Shown here: positions 49,234 through 56,913 of the stretch, piece after piece | How positions within the stretch are numbered: the first letter of the stretch is position 1 | Layout of the letters: the number at the start of each line of letters is the position of its first letter | NCBI RefSeq assembly: GCF_030291135.1 | Contig: NZ_CP127409.1 | Coordinates: 1,054,001 to 1,118,000 of the forward strand | Reading direction: 5' to 3' | DNA from: Rhodanobacter thiooxydans | GTDB taxonomy: Bacteria; Pseudomonadota; Gammaproteobacteria; Xanthomonadales; Rhodanobacteraceae | Length of the DNA: 64,000 bases | Program-made: the position numbers and the translations under genes | The notes under the pieces: model-generated | What the model saw: only the letters and a program-made list of their open reading frames with translations | What the model was told of the DNA's origin: nothing | Databases searched by the model: none

Positions 49234-50151
49234 ATGTCCGAGCATTCCATCGAAAACATGCCTGCAGCGGCCGAGCCGCTGGCAATTCCGGTAACTGCCG
49301 CCGATGGCACCCGCTATGAATTGCTGGCCGTGCTGCCCACCGGTGCCTGGCAGTGTTTGCTGTACTGGCTTCCGGCGATGGGCATACCGGCCCGGCATTA
49401 CCTGCCACTGGCCCAGGCCCTGGCGGCGCGGGGCATCGCGGTGGTGTTGCACGAGTGGCGCGGCATCGGCTCCAGCGAGCGGCGCGCCGCTCGCGGCAGC
49501 AACTGGGGTTATCGCGAACTGCTGCAGGATGACCTGCCTGCCGGTCTGGCGGCGGTGCATCAACACTGGCCGCAGGCGCGCCGCTGGCTGGGCGGGCACA
49601 GCCTGGGCGGCCAGCTCGGCCTGCTCTACGCCAGCGGGCACCCGCACGACTTCGCCGGCCTGCTGCTGGTCGCCAGTGGTGCGCCGTACTGGCGCCGCTT
49701 TCGGCATGGCTGGCTGATCGGGGTGGCCTATGCACTGGCTCCGCTACTGGCAGGCCTGGTGGGTTACCTGCCCGGGCGGCGGATCGGTTTTGGCGGCAAC
49801 GAGGCGCGCGGGGTGATCACCGACTGGGCACGCAGCGGGCGCACTGGCCGCTACGCGGCAGCCGGGATGGCCCGGGACTTCGAGCGGCAACTGGCCGCGC
49901 TGCAACTGCCGCTGCTGGCGCTGTGCCTGCAGCAGGACTGGCTGGGCCCGCCGGCGTCGCTGGAGTGGCTGCTGGGCAAGCTCGGCCCGGGCGAGCGCCG
50001 CGTGGCCGTGATCATGCGGGAGGACATGGACGGGCTGCCGGCCGATCACTTCGGCTGGATGAAGACGCCGGCGCCGGTAGCCTCGCGCATCGCCGACTGG
50101 CTGGCTGCGGCGGACGCAGCGTTCGCCGCGCGCGACGGCTCGACAGGTTGA
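49234..50151 (+). CDS. Alpha/beta hydrolase
   Basis: This is a 305-residue serine hydrolase. The nucleophile elbow is WLGGHSLGGQLGLLYA (about 118-133). The oxyanion strand is LLYWLPAMGIPARHYLPLAQALAARG, and HEWRGIGSSERRA follows. The His is probably in LPADHFGWM near residue 272. COG4757-type predicted hydrolases share the PAMG-N12-HEWRG layout. No signal peptide is present, so it is cytoplasmic. Substrate unknown. It follows the cold-shock terminator, and the OYE-type gene starts 53 bp later on the same strand. Confidence 0.85.
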   Translation: MSEHSIENMPAAAEPLAIPVTAADGTRYELLAVLPTGAWQCLLYWLPAMGIPARHYLPLAQALAARGIAVVLHEWRGIGSSERRAARGSNWGYRELLQDDLPAGLAAVHQHWPQARRWLGGHSLGGQLGLLYASGHPHDFAGLLLVASGAPYWRRFRHGWLIGVAYALAPLLAGLVGYLPGRRIGFGGNEARGVITDWARSGRTGRYAAAGMARDFERQLAALQLPLLALCLQQDWLGPPASLEWLLGKLGPGERRVAVIMREDMDGLPADHFGWMKTPAPVASRIADWLAAADAAFAARDGSTG

Positions 50152-50203
50152 TTCTCCGCGAGCTCGCCAGCATGTCGATGTGTCCAATCCGCCGGATGTC
50201 CCC

Positions 50204-51265
50204 ATGAAACTGTTCGATCCCTTCACCCAACGCAGCCTGACCTTGCGCAACCGCTTCGTGGTGTCGCCGATGTGCGAGTACTCGGCCACTGACGGCGTGC
50301 CCAACGACTGGCACATGGTGCACCTGGGCAGTCGCGCGGTCGGCGGCGCCGCGCTGGTGATCGCCGAGGCTTCGGCGGTCTCCGCACAGGGCCGCATCTC
50401 GCCGCAGGACACCGGCCTGTGGAACCAGGCCCAGCAGGACGCGTGGCAGCCGATCACCCGCTTCATCAAGACGCATGGCGCGATCGCCGGCGTGCAACTG
50501 GCGCATGCCGGGCGCAAGGCCAGCACGCTGCGGCCGTGGGACGGGCATGGCCCGGTGCCGGCCGGGCAGGGCGACTGGCTTACCGTGGCGCCGTCGGCGC
50601 TGCCGTTCGATGCCGGCTGGCCGGCGCCGCAAGCGCTGGACGAAGCCGGCATCCAGGCGGTGATCGCGGACTTCCGCGCCGCCGCGCAGCGAGCGCTGGC
50701 AGCCGGCTTCGAATTGATCGAAGTGCATGCGGCGCATGGCTACCTGCTGCACCAGTTCCTGTCGCCGCTGAGCAACCGGCGCGATGATCGCTACGGCGGC
50801 AGCTTCGAAAACCGCACCCGCCTGGTGCGCGAGGTGATCGTCGCCGTACGCGAAGTGTGGCCGGCCGAACTGCCGCTATGGCTGCGCCTCTCGGCCACCG
50901 ACTGGGCGGACGAAGGCGGCTGGGACATCGGCCAGAGCATCGAACTGGCGCGCCAGGTGAAACCGTTGGGCGTGGACCTGATCGATGTCTCCAGCGGCGG
51001 CCTGCTGCCGCACGCGAAGATCCCGCTGGCGCCGGGCTACCAGGTGCCGTTCGCGGCGCAGATCCGGCGCGAGGCGGGTGTCGCCACCGGCGCGGTGGGC
51101 CTGATCACCGGCGCGGAGCAGGCCGCGCAGATCGTCGCCAACGGCGATGCCGACGTGGTGCTGATCGCCCGCGAGAGCCTGCGCGACCCGTACTTCCCGC
51201 GCCGTGCGGCGCAGCAGCTGGGTGCGAAGATCGACGCGCCGGTGCAATATCAACGAGCCTGGTGA
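50204..51265 (+). CDS. NADH:flavin oxidoreductase, old yellow enzyme (YqjM/XenA type)
   Basis: This is a 353-residue TIM-barrel flavoprotein. LFDPFTQRSLTLRNRFVVSPMCEYSA begins the barrel and includes the Cys of the thermophilic-like YqjM/XenA class. GVQLAHAGRKAS (about residues 95-106) and AAHGYLLHQFLSPLSNRRDDRYGGS (about 178-202) form the substrate and FMN site. It reduces activated C=C bonds with NAD(P)H. Its natural role is often stress-related. A GTG start 24 bases upstream is possible. It is followed 11 bp later by the pirin gene, so they are likely one operon. Confidence 0.92.
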   Translation: MKLFDPFTQRSLTLRNRFVVSPMCEYSATDGVPNDWHMVHLGSRAVGGAALVIAEASAVSAQGRISPQDTGLWNQAQQDAWQPITRFIKTHGAIAGVQLAHAGRKASTLRPWDGHGPVPAGQGDWLTVAPSALPFDAGWPAPQALDEAGIQAVIADFRAAAQRALAAGFELIEVHAAHGYLLHQFLSPLSNRRDDRYGGSFENRTRLVREVIVAVREVWPAELPLWLRLSATDWADEGGWDIGQSIELARQVKPLGVDLIDVSSGGLLPHAKIPLAPGYQVPFAAQIRREAGVATGAVGLITGAEQAAQIVANGDADVVLIARESLRDPYFPRRAAQQLGAKIDAPVQYQRAW

Positions 51266-51275
51266 GGAGCGCGCG

Positions 51276-52151
51276 ATGGAAGCCACCCCGATGCTGATTG
51301 CCGATGCCCGCGTGCACGATCTGGGCGACGGCTTCATGGTGCGCCGCATGCTGCCGGTGTTGCAGGCGCGCCACGTCGGCCCGTTCGTGTTCTTCGATCA
51401 CATCGGGCCGGCCACGTTCGCCGCCGGCAAGGGCATGGACGTGCGGCCGCATCCGCACATCGGCCTGGCCACGGTGACCTGGCTGTTCGACGGCGTGATC
51501 CGCCATCGCGACAGCCTCGGCAGCCTGGCCGATATCCACCCCGGCGCAGTGAACTGGATGACTTCCGGTCACGGCATCACCCATTCCGAACGCACGCCGC
51601 CGGAGGCGCGCCAGGGCGGCCAGTTGCTGCACGGCATCCAGGTCTGGGTGGCATTGCCGCAAGCCGATGCCGAGGTGGATCCGGAGTTCCATCACCACGA
51701 CCGTGCTGCGCTGCCGAAGATCCGCCAGCCCGGCATGGAGGCCGTGTTGATTGCCGGCACGGCCTACGGCGAGCGCTCACCGGTGAAGGTGTTCGCGCCG
51801 ATGTTCTTCCTGGAAGTGCAACTGGCCGCGGGCGCCGAACTGGCCTTCCCGCCGGAGCACGACGAGCGCGGTGTGCATGTCGTCGAGGGTGCCGTCCGCT
51901 GGGGCGAACTGGAGGTCCGTGCGCAACAGATGGCGGTGCAGGCAGGTCCCGCCGCGCCGCCGCTGCGCGCGCAGGAAGCGAGCCGCCTGATGCTGTTCGG
52001 CGGTGCGCCGCTGGATGGCGAACGGCACCTGTGGTGGAACTTCGTGGCCAGCACGCGCGAGCGCATCGAGCAGGCCAAGGCCGACTGGCGCGAGGGGCGC
52101 TTCCCGAATGTGCCCGGCGATGACAAGGAATTCATCCCGCTGCCGGAGTAG
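51276..52151 (+). CDS. Pirin family protein
   Basis: This is a 291-residue bicupin. The metal-binding part is in VRPHPHIGLATVTWLFDG and NWMTSGHGITHSERTP (about 45-100), where His and Glu residues hold iron, as in YhhW/pirin quercetinases. GVHVVEGAVRWGELEV is in the second cupin. A GAGGAG precedes the start. Members act as quercetin 2,3-dioxygenases in vitro or as regulators. The true function in this organism is open. Located right after the OYE-type reductase, it may share a role in dealing with electrophilic or phenolic compounds. Confidence 0.9.
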   Translation: MEATPMLIADARVHDLGDGFMVRRMLPVLQARHVGPFVFFDHIGPATFAAGKGMDVRPHPHIGLATVTWLFDGVIRHRDSLGSLADIHPGAVNWMTSGHGITHSERTPPEARQGGQLLHGIQVWVALPQADAEVDPEFHHHDRAALPKIRQPGMEAVLIAGTAYGERSPVKVFAPMFFLEVQLAAGAELAFPPEHDERGVHVVEGAVRWGELEVRAQQMAVQAGPAAPPLRAQEASRLMLFGGAPLDGERHLWWNFVASTRERIEQAKADWREGRFPNVPGDDKEFIPLPE

Positions 52152-52174
52152 GCGCACGCGGATTGCCTTGCTTC

Positions 52175-52242
52175 GTAGGGCGGACCCTGTCCGCCGCTCT
52201 CGGCTTCAACAAGGCAAAGGCCCGCGGCAGTGCCCGCCCTGC
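52175..52242. repeat. Palindromic repeat pair (GTAGGGCGG family)
   Basis: GTAGGGCGGACC-CT-GTCCGCCG begins the element. An inverse unit (GCGGCAGTGCCCGCCCTGC, about 52224-52242) ends it. The layout equals the pairs at 10923 and 22644. It lies between the pirin gene and the DUF962 gene. Confidence 0.65.
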
Positions 52243-52299
52243 AGCGCGCACGGATCGGTTGAGTGGCAGAATCGGCGCATCCCGTCGCGGAGTCGAAAC

Positions 52300-52602
52300 A
52301 TGTCCGGCTACAGCAGCTTCGCCGAGTTCTATCCGTTCTACCTCAGCGAGCACGGCAACCGCATTTGCCGCCGGATGCACTTCATCGGCAGCACGCTGGT
52401 GCTGGCGATGATCGTGCTGGCCCTGGCGAGCGGCCAGTTGCGCTGGCTGTGGCTGGCGCCGGTGTTCGGTTACGGCTTTGCCTGGATCGGCCACTTCGGG
52501 TTCGAGAAGAATCGCCCGGCCACGTTCAAGCACCCGCTGTACAGCCTGATGGGCGACTGGGTGATGTACGGCCAGATGCTGCGCGGCAAGATCCGCTTTT
52601 GA
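52300..52602 (+). CDS. DUF962/Mpo1-like small membrane protein
   Basis: This is a 100-residue protein with the DUF962 pattern. SFAEFYPFYLSEHGNRICRRMHFIG (residues 5-29) contains the first conserved histidines. Two hydrophobic helices follow. WIGHFGFEKNRPATFKHPLYSLMGDW (about 65-91) contains the second His set. In yeast, Mpo1 is an Fe(II)-dependent dioxygenase for 2-hydroxy fatty acids, using these histidines. The bacterial members probably act similarly on fatty acids, which is an inference from the family. Complete by length. Confidence 0.88.
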   Translation: MSGYSSFAEFYPFYLSEHGNRICRRMHFIGSTLVLAMIVLALASGQLRWLWLAPVFGYGFAWIGHFGFEKNRPATFKHPLYSLMGDWVMYGQMLRGKIRF

Positions 52603-52609
52603 CGATTTT

Positions 52610-52648
52610 CTCCCTCCCCTGCAGGCAGGGGAGGGCCGGGGTGGGGTC
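52610..52648. repeat. CTCCCTCCCC palindromic repeat, copy 1
   Basis: CCCTCCCCTGC and GCAGGGGAGGG form an 11-bp stem around AG, followed by CCGGGGTGGGG. Almost the same element is at 56750-56788. It separates the DUF962 gene from the convergent cytochrome gene and could end transcription. Confidence 0.7.
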
Positions 52649-52658
52649 GCTTTTCGCC

Positions 52659-53048
52659 TCAGCGATACTGCTGGTGGCAGCTCTTGCAGGTTTCGCCGAC
52701 CGGCTTGACCGCCGCGGCCAGCGCCTCGCAGGTAGCCGGTGCTGCCTGCACCGCCTGCTGCAGGCGGTTCTGCAACTGGCTGGCGTCGTCGGTGAAGGCC
52801 TTTTCGTCGATGCCGAACACCGGGGTAATGTCCGTGGCGGTGGACTGCAGGCGGGCCAGGTGGTGCTGCACCTTGGCCGGGTCGCACTGCTTCGCCTTGA
52901 TCGCGTTCTTCAATTCGCCCATGTGGTAGCCCATGGTTTCCATCACGGCCTTCGGCATCGGGTTGCGCGCGGCCAGCGCATTCATCACGTTGGCGGTGCC
53001 GATCACGCCGATCACCAGGCCGAGCAGGATCATCAGAGCTACGCGCAT
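52659..53048 (-). CDS. Cytochrome c' family (class II) protein
   Basis: This is a 129-residue protein with an N-terminal signal or anchor (about residues 1-27). A helical bundle with the heme-binding CKSCHQQYR is at the very C-terminus (about 121-129), the hallmark of class II cytochromes c. The axial ligand expected near the start of the mature chain could be a Met (VMETMGYHM region) as in cytochrome c556. A short Cys loop is also visible (KQCDP, ATCEAL). The family binds NO or mediates electron transfer. The role here is unspecified. It diverges from tcdA. Confidence 0.85.
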   Translation of the reverse strand: MRVALMILLGLVIGVIGTANVMNALAARNPMPKAVMETMGYHMGELKNAIKAKQCDPAKVQHHLARLQSTATDITPVFGIDEKAFTDDASQLQNRLQQAVQAAPATCEALAAAVKPVGETCKSCHQQYR

Positions 53049-53156
53049 TGCCACGATTCCAAGGATGAAGAGTCCGCAAGGATAGCTTGTGCAGACGCGT
53101 CGCAGCCACGCGGGCGCGATAAAATGGCGGATACGCAGCAGCAAGGCAGACCTGTG

Positions 53157-53984
53157 ACACACGCGGATATGACCCCGGACACCAGTGGCGACGCCATGCG
53201 CGAGGCGACCTTTCCGGCCGAACGCTTTGCCGGCGTCGAGCGCCTGTACGGCAGCGGCAGCGTGGCGACGCTGTCGCGCGCGCATGTCTGCGTGATCGGC
53301 ATCGGTGGCGTCGGTTCGTGGGCGGTCGAAGCACTGGCGCGCAGCGGCGTGGGCCGGCTTACCCTGATCGACGCGGACGAGGTCTGCGTGTCCAACACCA
53401 ACCGCCAGCTGCATGCGCTGGATGGTGAGTACGGCAAGTCGAAGGTGGGCGTGATGGCGGCGCGGGCGCACGCGATCAACCCGACGATCCGGCTGGAGGC
53501 GGTCGAGCGTTTCCTCACCCCGTCCACCCTGGACGAACTGCTTGATCGCGGTTACGACCTGGTGCTGGATGCCTGCGACGCGTTCCGGGTGAAGCTCGAA
53601 ACCATCGCCTGGTGCCGCCGGCGCAAGCTGCCGATCGTCAGCGTGGGCTCGGCCGGCGGACGCACCGACCCCACCCAGATCCGCGTGCGCGACCTGTCGC
53701 GCACCGAGCACGACGCGATGTTCAGCCTGATCCGCAAGAAGCTCCGCACCGACTTCAACTTTCCGCGCAACCCGGATCGCTACTTCGGCGTGTCAGCCGT
53801 CTATTCGCTGCAGAACGTGCAGTATCCGCAGCCTGACGGCACCGTCTGCGGCACCCGCCCGCCCGGCGGCGACGCGTTGAACCTGGCCTGCGGTGGTGGC
53901 CTCGGTGCGGCCACCCACGTCACCGGCGCGTTTGCGTTCGCGGCGGTAGGCAAGGTGCTGGAGAAGCTGTTGGCTTCCCCGTAG
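53157..53984 (+). CDS. tcdA: tRNA threonylcarbamoyladenosine dehydratase (TcdA/CsdL)
   Basis: This is a ubiquitin-E1-like protein of about 275 residues. It catalyses ATP-dependent cyclisation of t6A37 in tRNA. ERFAGVERLYG is followed by the Rossmann motif VCVIGIGGVGSWAVEALARSG and NTNRQLHALDGEYGKSKVGVMAARAHAINP, then DACDAFRVKLETIAWCRRRKLPIVSVGSAGGRTDPTQIRV, all family blocks. The exact start is uncertain. GTG here has AAGG seven bases upstream, and ATG codons at 53124, 53169 and 53196 are in frame. It faces phbB tail to tail across a perfect palindrome that includes its stop codon. Confidence 0.9.
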   Translation, partial: THADMTPDTSGDAMREATFPAERFAGVERLYGSGSVATLSRAHVCVIGIGGVGSWAVEALARSGVGRLTLIDADEVCVSNTNRQLHALDGEYGKSKVGVMAARAHAINPTIRLEAVERFLTPSTLDELLDRGYDLVLDACDAFRVKLETIAWCRRRKLPIVSVGSAGGRTDPTQIRVRDLSRTEHDAMFSLIRKKLRTDFNFPRNPDRYFGVSAVYSLQNVQYPQPDGTVCGTRPPGGDALNLACGGGLGAATHVTGAFAFAAVGKVLEKLLASP

Positions 53985-54006
53985 GAGCCCACCGGTGGGC
54001 TCCTAC
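53981..54006. terminator. 26-bp perfect palindrome between tcdA and phbB
   Basis: GTAGGAGCCCACC is followed directly by its reverse complement. It contains the TAG stop of tcdA and ends 11 bp before phbB's stop. It likely acts as a bidirectional terminator and resembles the GTAGGAGC repeats dispersed in related genomes. Confidence 0.75.
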
Positions 54007-54016
54007 TAGGGGGCGA

Positions 54017-54757
54017 TCACCAGCCCATGTAATGCCCGCCGTTGATCGCCAGGTTGGCGCCGGTGATCCAGGCGGCCTGGTCGCCGGTGAAGAACGCCAC
54101 CGCGTGGGCGATCTCGTCCGGCCGGCCGAGGCGGCCCACCGGGATTTGCGCCACGATCTTCTCGCGCACTTCCTCCGGCACTGCCATCACCATGTCGGTG
54201 CCGACGTAGCCGGGCGAGACGGTATTCACGGTGATGCCGAACTTCGCGTTCTCCTGCGCCAGCGAGATGGTGAAGCCGTGCATGCCGGCCTTCGCCGCGG
54301 CGTAGTTGGCCTGGCCGTACTGGCCCTTCTGGCCGTTGATCGAACTGATCTGCACGATGCGGCCCCACTTGCGCGCGCGCATGCCCTCGATCACCGGACG
54401 GGTGACGTTGAAGCAGGCGTTCAAGTTGGTGTTGATCACGTCCGTCCACTGCTGGTAGTTCATCTTGTGGAAGGTGGTGTCACGGGTGATACCGGCATTG
54501 TTGACCAGGATGTCGACCGCCCCGCACTTTTCTTCCAGGGCGCGGATCATCGCCTCGCAGGCGACCGGATCGGAGACGTCGCCGGACACCATGCACACCT
54601 CGATGCCGTCCGCCGCCATCGCCTTGCGCCAGGCTTCGGCCTTGCCCGGGTCACGATAATTGGTGGCCACCCGGTGCCCCTGTCCGGCGAGGTAGCGGAT
54701 GATCGCGCTGCCGATGCCGCCGGTGCCGCCTGTGACCAATGCCGTGCGCTGAGTCAT
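54017..54757 (-). CDS. phbB: Acetoacetyl-CoA reductase
   Basis: This is a 246-residue short-chain dehydrogenase. NADPH-binding TGGTGGIGSAI is at residues 9-19, NNAG near 88, and the catalytic Ser-Tyr-Lys in ISSINGQKGQYGQANYAAAK (Tyr about 153). The last residues NGGHYMGW are specific to PhbB-type reductases and distinguish it from FabG. It makes (R)-3-hydroxybutyryl-CoA for polyhydroxybutyrate. PhaA and PhaC are not in this window. The start carries a well-placed purine stretch. It is preceded by the convergent-side terminator. Confidence 0.93.
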   Translation of the reverse strand: MTQRTALVTGGTGGIGSAIIRYLAGQGHRVATNYRDPGKAEAWRKAMAADGIEVCMVSGDVSDPVACEAMIRALEEKCGAVDILVNNAGITRDTTFHKMNYQQWTDVINTNLNACFNVTRPVIEGMRARKWGRIVQISSINGQKGQYGQANYAAAKAGMHGFTISLAQENAKFGITVNTVSPGYVGTDMVMAVPEEVREKIVAQIPVGRLGRPDEIAHAVAFFTGDQAAWITGANLAINGGHYMGW

Positions 54758-54872
54758 GTCCTTGAATCTCCTGTGCAGGTGTAGCGGAGGGCTGTCTGTC
54801 GTACCGGATCATGGCGGCGACATGTTTCAGCCATGGCCGCGGGGCGCCGATGCGTTTTGCATTTATAGCGTT

Positions 54873-55739
54873 TCAGGCGAAGGAGTGATCGCTGCAATGC
54901 GGCAATTGCGCCGGATCGAAGTTCGCCAGCGCCTGCGCCAGCAGGTCGCGGGCATCCGCCGCCGCGGCCGGCGCCGGTACCCGCAGGAACGCCAGCGCCC
55001 GCCGCAGCGCCGGCAGCGGGTCGGCCGGGTCGACGGGGAAGGCCTGTTCGGACTTCGACAGCTTGCGTCCCTCGCCATCCAGCACCAGCGGCAGGTGGCG
55101 ATACGCCGGCGTGCGCAGCCCCAGGCAACGCTGCAGCCAGATCTGCCGCGCGGTGGAGTCGAGCAGGTCCTGCCCGCGCACCACCTCGGTGACGCCCTGG
55201 TACGCGTCGTCGACCACGCAGGCGAGCTGGTACGAATGGAACCCCTCGACCCGGCGGATCACGAAGTCGCCCACCTCTTCGCGCAGGTTCTGCCGCTGTG
55301 GGCCCTGCAGGGCGTCGTCGAATTCGATGGTGATGTCCGGCACGCGCAAGCGCCAGGCCGGTGGTTGACCGGCCTGTGGTGGCGCGATGCAGCGGCCGTC
55401 GCGATGAATGCCACCCGTCCCGGCCAGCTCGGCGCGACTGCACCAGCACGGGAACACCTGCTGCGCCGCACGCAGTTGTTCGAACGCCGCTTCGTACGCC
55501 GCGATGCGTTGCGACTGGAGCAACGCCGGCGCGTCGGCGACCAGCCCGAACGCCGGCAGCGCGGCCAGGATGCTCGCGGCCGACCCGGGAACCTCGCGCG
55601 GCGGGTCGATGTCTTCCACCCGCAGCAGCCACTTGCCGCCGGCATGCCGCGCGCACAGCCAGCTGCCCACCGCGGCGACCAGCGAGCCGAAGTGCAGGTG
55701 TCCGGTGGGCGAGGGGGCGAAGCGGCCGCGATAGCTCAT
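54873..55739 (-). CDS. gluQ: Glutamyl-Q tRNA(Asp) synthetase
   Basis: This is a 288-residue truncated GluRS-like protein: catalytic domain only, with FAPSPTGHLHFGSLVAAVGSW (HIGH-type) at residues 7-27 and KLSKSEQ (KMSKS-type) near 232. CWCSRAEL with CIAPP corresponds to its zinc region. It attaches glutamate to queuosine at position 34 of tRNA-Asp, not to tRNA-Glu. The absence of an anticodon-binding domain is as expected. It sits 115 bp upstream of phbB on the same strand. Confidence 0.94.
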   Translation of the reverse strand: MSYRGRFAPSPTGHLHFGSLVAAVGSWLCARHAGGKWLLRVEDIDPPREVPGSAASILAALPAFGLVADAPALLQSQRIAAYEAAFEQLRAAQQVFPCWCSRAELAGTGGIHRDGRCIAPPQAGQPPAWRLRVPDITIEFDDALQGPQRQNLREEVGDFVIRRVEGFHSYQLACVVDDAYQGVTEVVRGQDLLDSTARQIWLQRCLGLRTPAYRHLPLVLDGEGRKLSKSEQAFPVDPADPLPALRRALAFLRVPAPAAAADARDLLAQALANFDPAQLPHCSDHSFA

Positions 55740-55842
55740 CGGCGCATCTTAGATGCCGTGCCGAACCCTTGAAAGCGCCGGCCGTCGCCCCGAATTTTCA
55801 ATCCACCCCATCCCCTTCATGACTGCCACAAGAGAGACAGCC

Positions 55843-56736
55843 ATGCGTCGCATCGCATTGTTCATTGGTACCAACCTTGCCGTTTTGCTCCTGCTGAGCA
55901 TCGTCTGCCACCTGTTCGGCATCGACCAGATGGCTGCCGCCCGCGGCTACGGCGGCATGGGCGGCCTGCTGGCCTACGCCGCCGTGTTCGGCATGGGCGG
56001 CGCGTTCATTTCGCTGGCGATGTCCAAGACGATCGCCAAGTGGTCCACCGGCGCGCGGGTGATCGAGCAGCCGCAGAACGAGACCGAGCGCTGGCTGGTC
56101 GACACCGTGCGCCGCCACGCGCAGAACGCCGGCATCGGCATGCCCGAGGTGGCGATCTACGACGCGCCGGAAATGAACGCGTTCGCCACCGGCATGACCA
56201 GGAACAGTTCGCTGGTGGCGGTCAGTTCCGGCCTGCTGCAGCAGATGAACCGTGACCAGGTCGGCGCCGTGCTCGGCCACGAGATCGGCCACGTGGCGAA
56301 CGGCGACATGGTCACCCTGACCCTGATCCAGGGTGTATTGAACACGCTGGTGATCCTGGCCGCGCGCATCGTCGGGCGGCTGGTCGACAGCTGGATGAGC
56401 GGCGGCCGCGACAGCCGCGAAGGTGGCGGCGGCATCGGCTATTTCGTGGTGGTGATGGTGCTGCAACTGGTGTTCGGCCTGTTCGCCTCGATGATCGTGG
56501 CTGCGTTCTCGCGCTGGCGCGAGTTCCGCGCCGACGCGGCGGGTGCACAGTTCGCCGGCCGCGGCGCGATGATCTCGGCGCTGCAGCGGCTGCAGGCCAA
56601 CCACGGCGAAAACACGCTGCCGCAGACGATCGCCGCGTTCGGCATCTCCGGCCCGCTGGCCGATGGCTTCAAGCGGCTGTTCATGAGCCACCCGCCGCTG
56701 GAGGAGCGCATCGCCGCGCTGCAGAGCGGCCGCTGA
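55843..56736 (+). CDS. htpX: Membrane zinc protease HtpX
   Basis: This is a 297-residue protein with two N-terminal helices (about residues 4-24 and 40-58), the catalytic zinc site VLGHEIGHVANGD (about 142-154) and a Glu ligand in REFRADAAGAQFA (about 226). Two further helices lie after the active site. MFMSHPPLEERIAAL ends it, like other HtpX proteins. It degrades damaged membrane proteins alongside FtsH, with the active site on the cytoplasmic face. Heat or envelope-stress control is usual. It is followed on the same strand by htpG after a stretch of repeats. Confidence 0.94.
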   Translation: MRRIALFIGTNLAVLLLLSIVCHLFGIDQMAAARGYGGMGGLLAYAAVFGMGGAFISLAMSKTIAKWSTGARVIEQPQNETERWLVDTVRRHAQNAGIGMPEVAIYDAPEMNAFATGMTRNSSLVAVSSGLLQQMNRDQVGAVLGHEIGHVANGDMVTLTLIQGVLNTLVILAARIVGRLVDSWMSGGRDSREGGGGIGYFVVVMVLQLVFGLFASMIVAAFSRWREFRADAAGAQFAGRGAMISALQRLQANHGENTLPQTIAAFGISGPLADGFKRLFMSHPPLEERIAALQSGR

Positions 56737-56749
56737 CCGCCGCCGCCTT

Positions 56750-56788
56750 TCTCCCTCCCCTGCTCGCAGGGGAGGGCCGGGGTGGGGT
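56750..56788. repeat. CTCCCTCCCC palindromic repeat, copy 2
   Basis: CCCTCCCCTGC and GCAGGGGAGGG surround TC, then CCGGGGTGGGG. It is nearly identical to the element at 52610. Right of it are three tandem TTGATC units (56795-56812). Confidence 0.7.
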
Positions 56789-56846
56789 TCGTTCTTGATC
56801 TTGATCTTGATCTGAACAGCCAGGATCAAAGGCGACCCCCTGCCAA

Positions 56847-56870
56847 CCTCCCCCTGCATGCAGGGGGAGG
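56847..56870. repeat. 24-bp perfect palindrome in htpG leader
   Basis: CCTCCCCCTGCA is followed by its reverse complement, ending GGGGGAGG. The right arm provides the strongest ribosome-binding-like sequence before the ATG at 56878, so the hairpin would hide it. It is related to the CTCCCTCCCC repeats. Confidence 0.7.
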
Positions 56871-56913
56871 AGTCAAAATGTCCATCGTCAACTTCAGTAC
56901 GGAACATCCACGC

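Noticed and set aside
56795-56812. Three tandem TTGATC hexamers, considered as a phase-variable repeat
   Set aside because: Only three units in a non-coding leader, too few to suggest slipped-strand switching.
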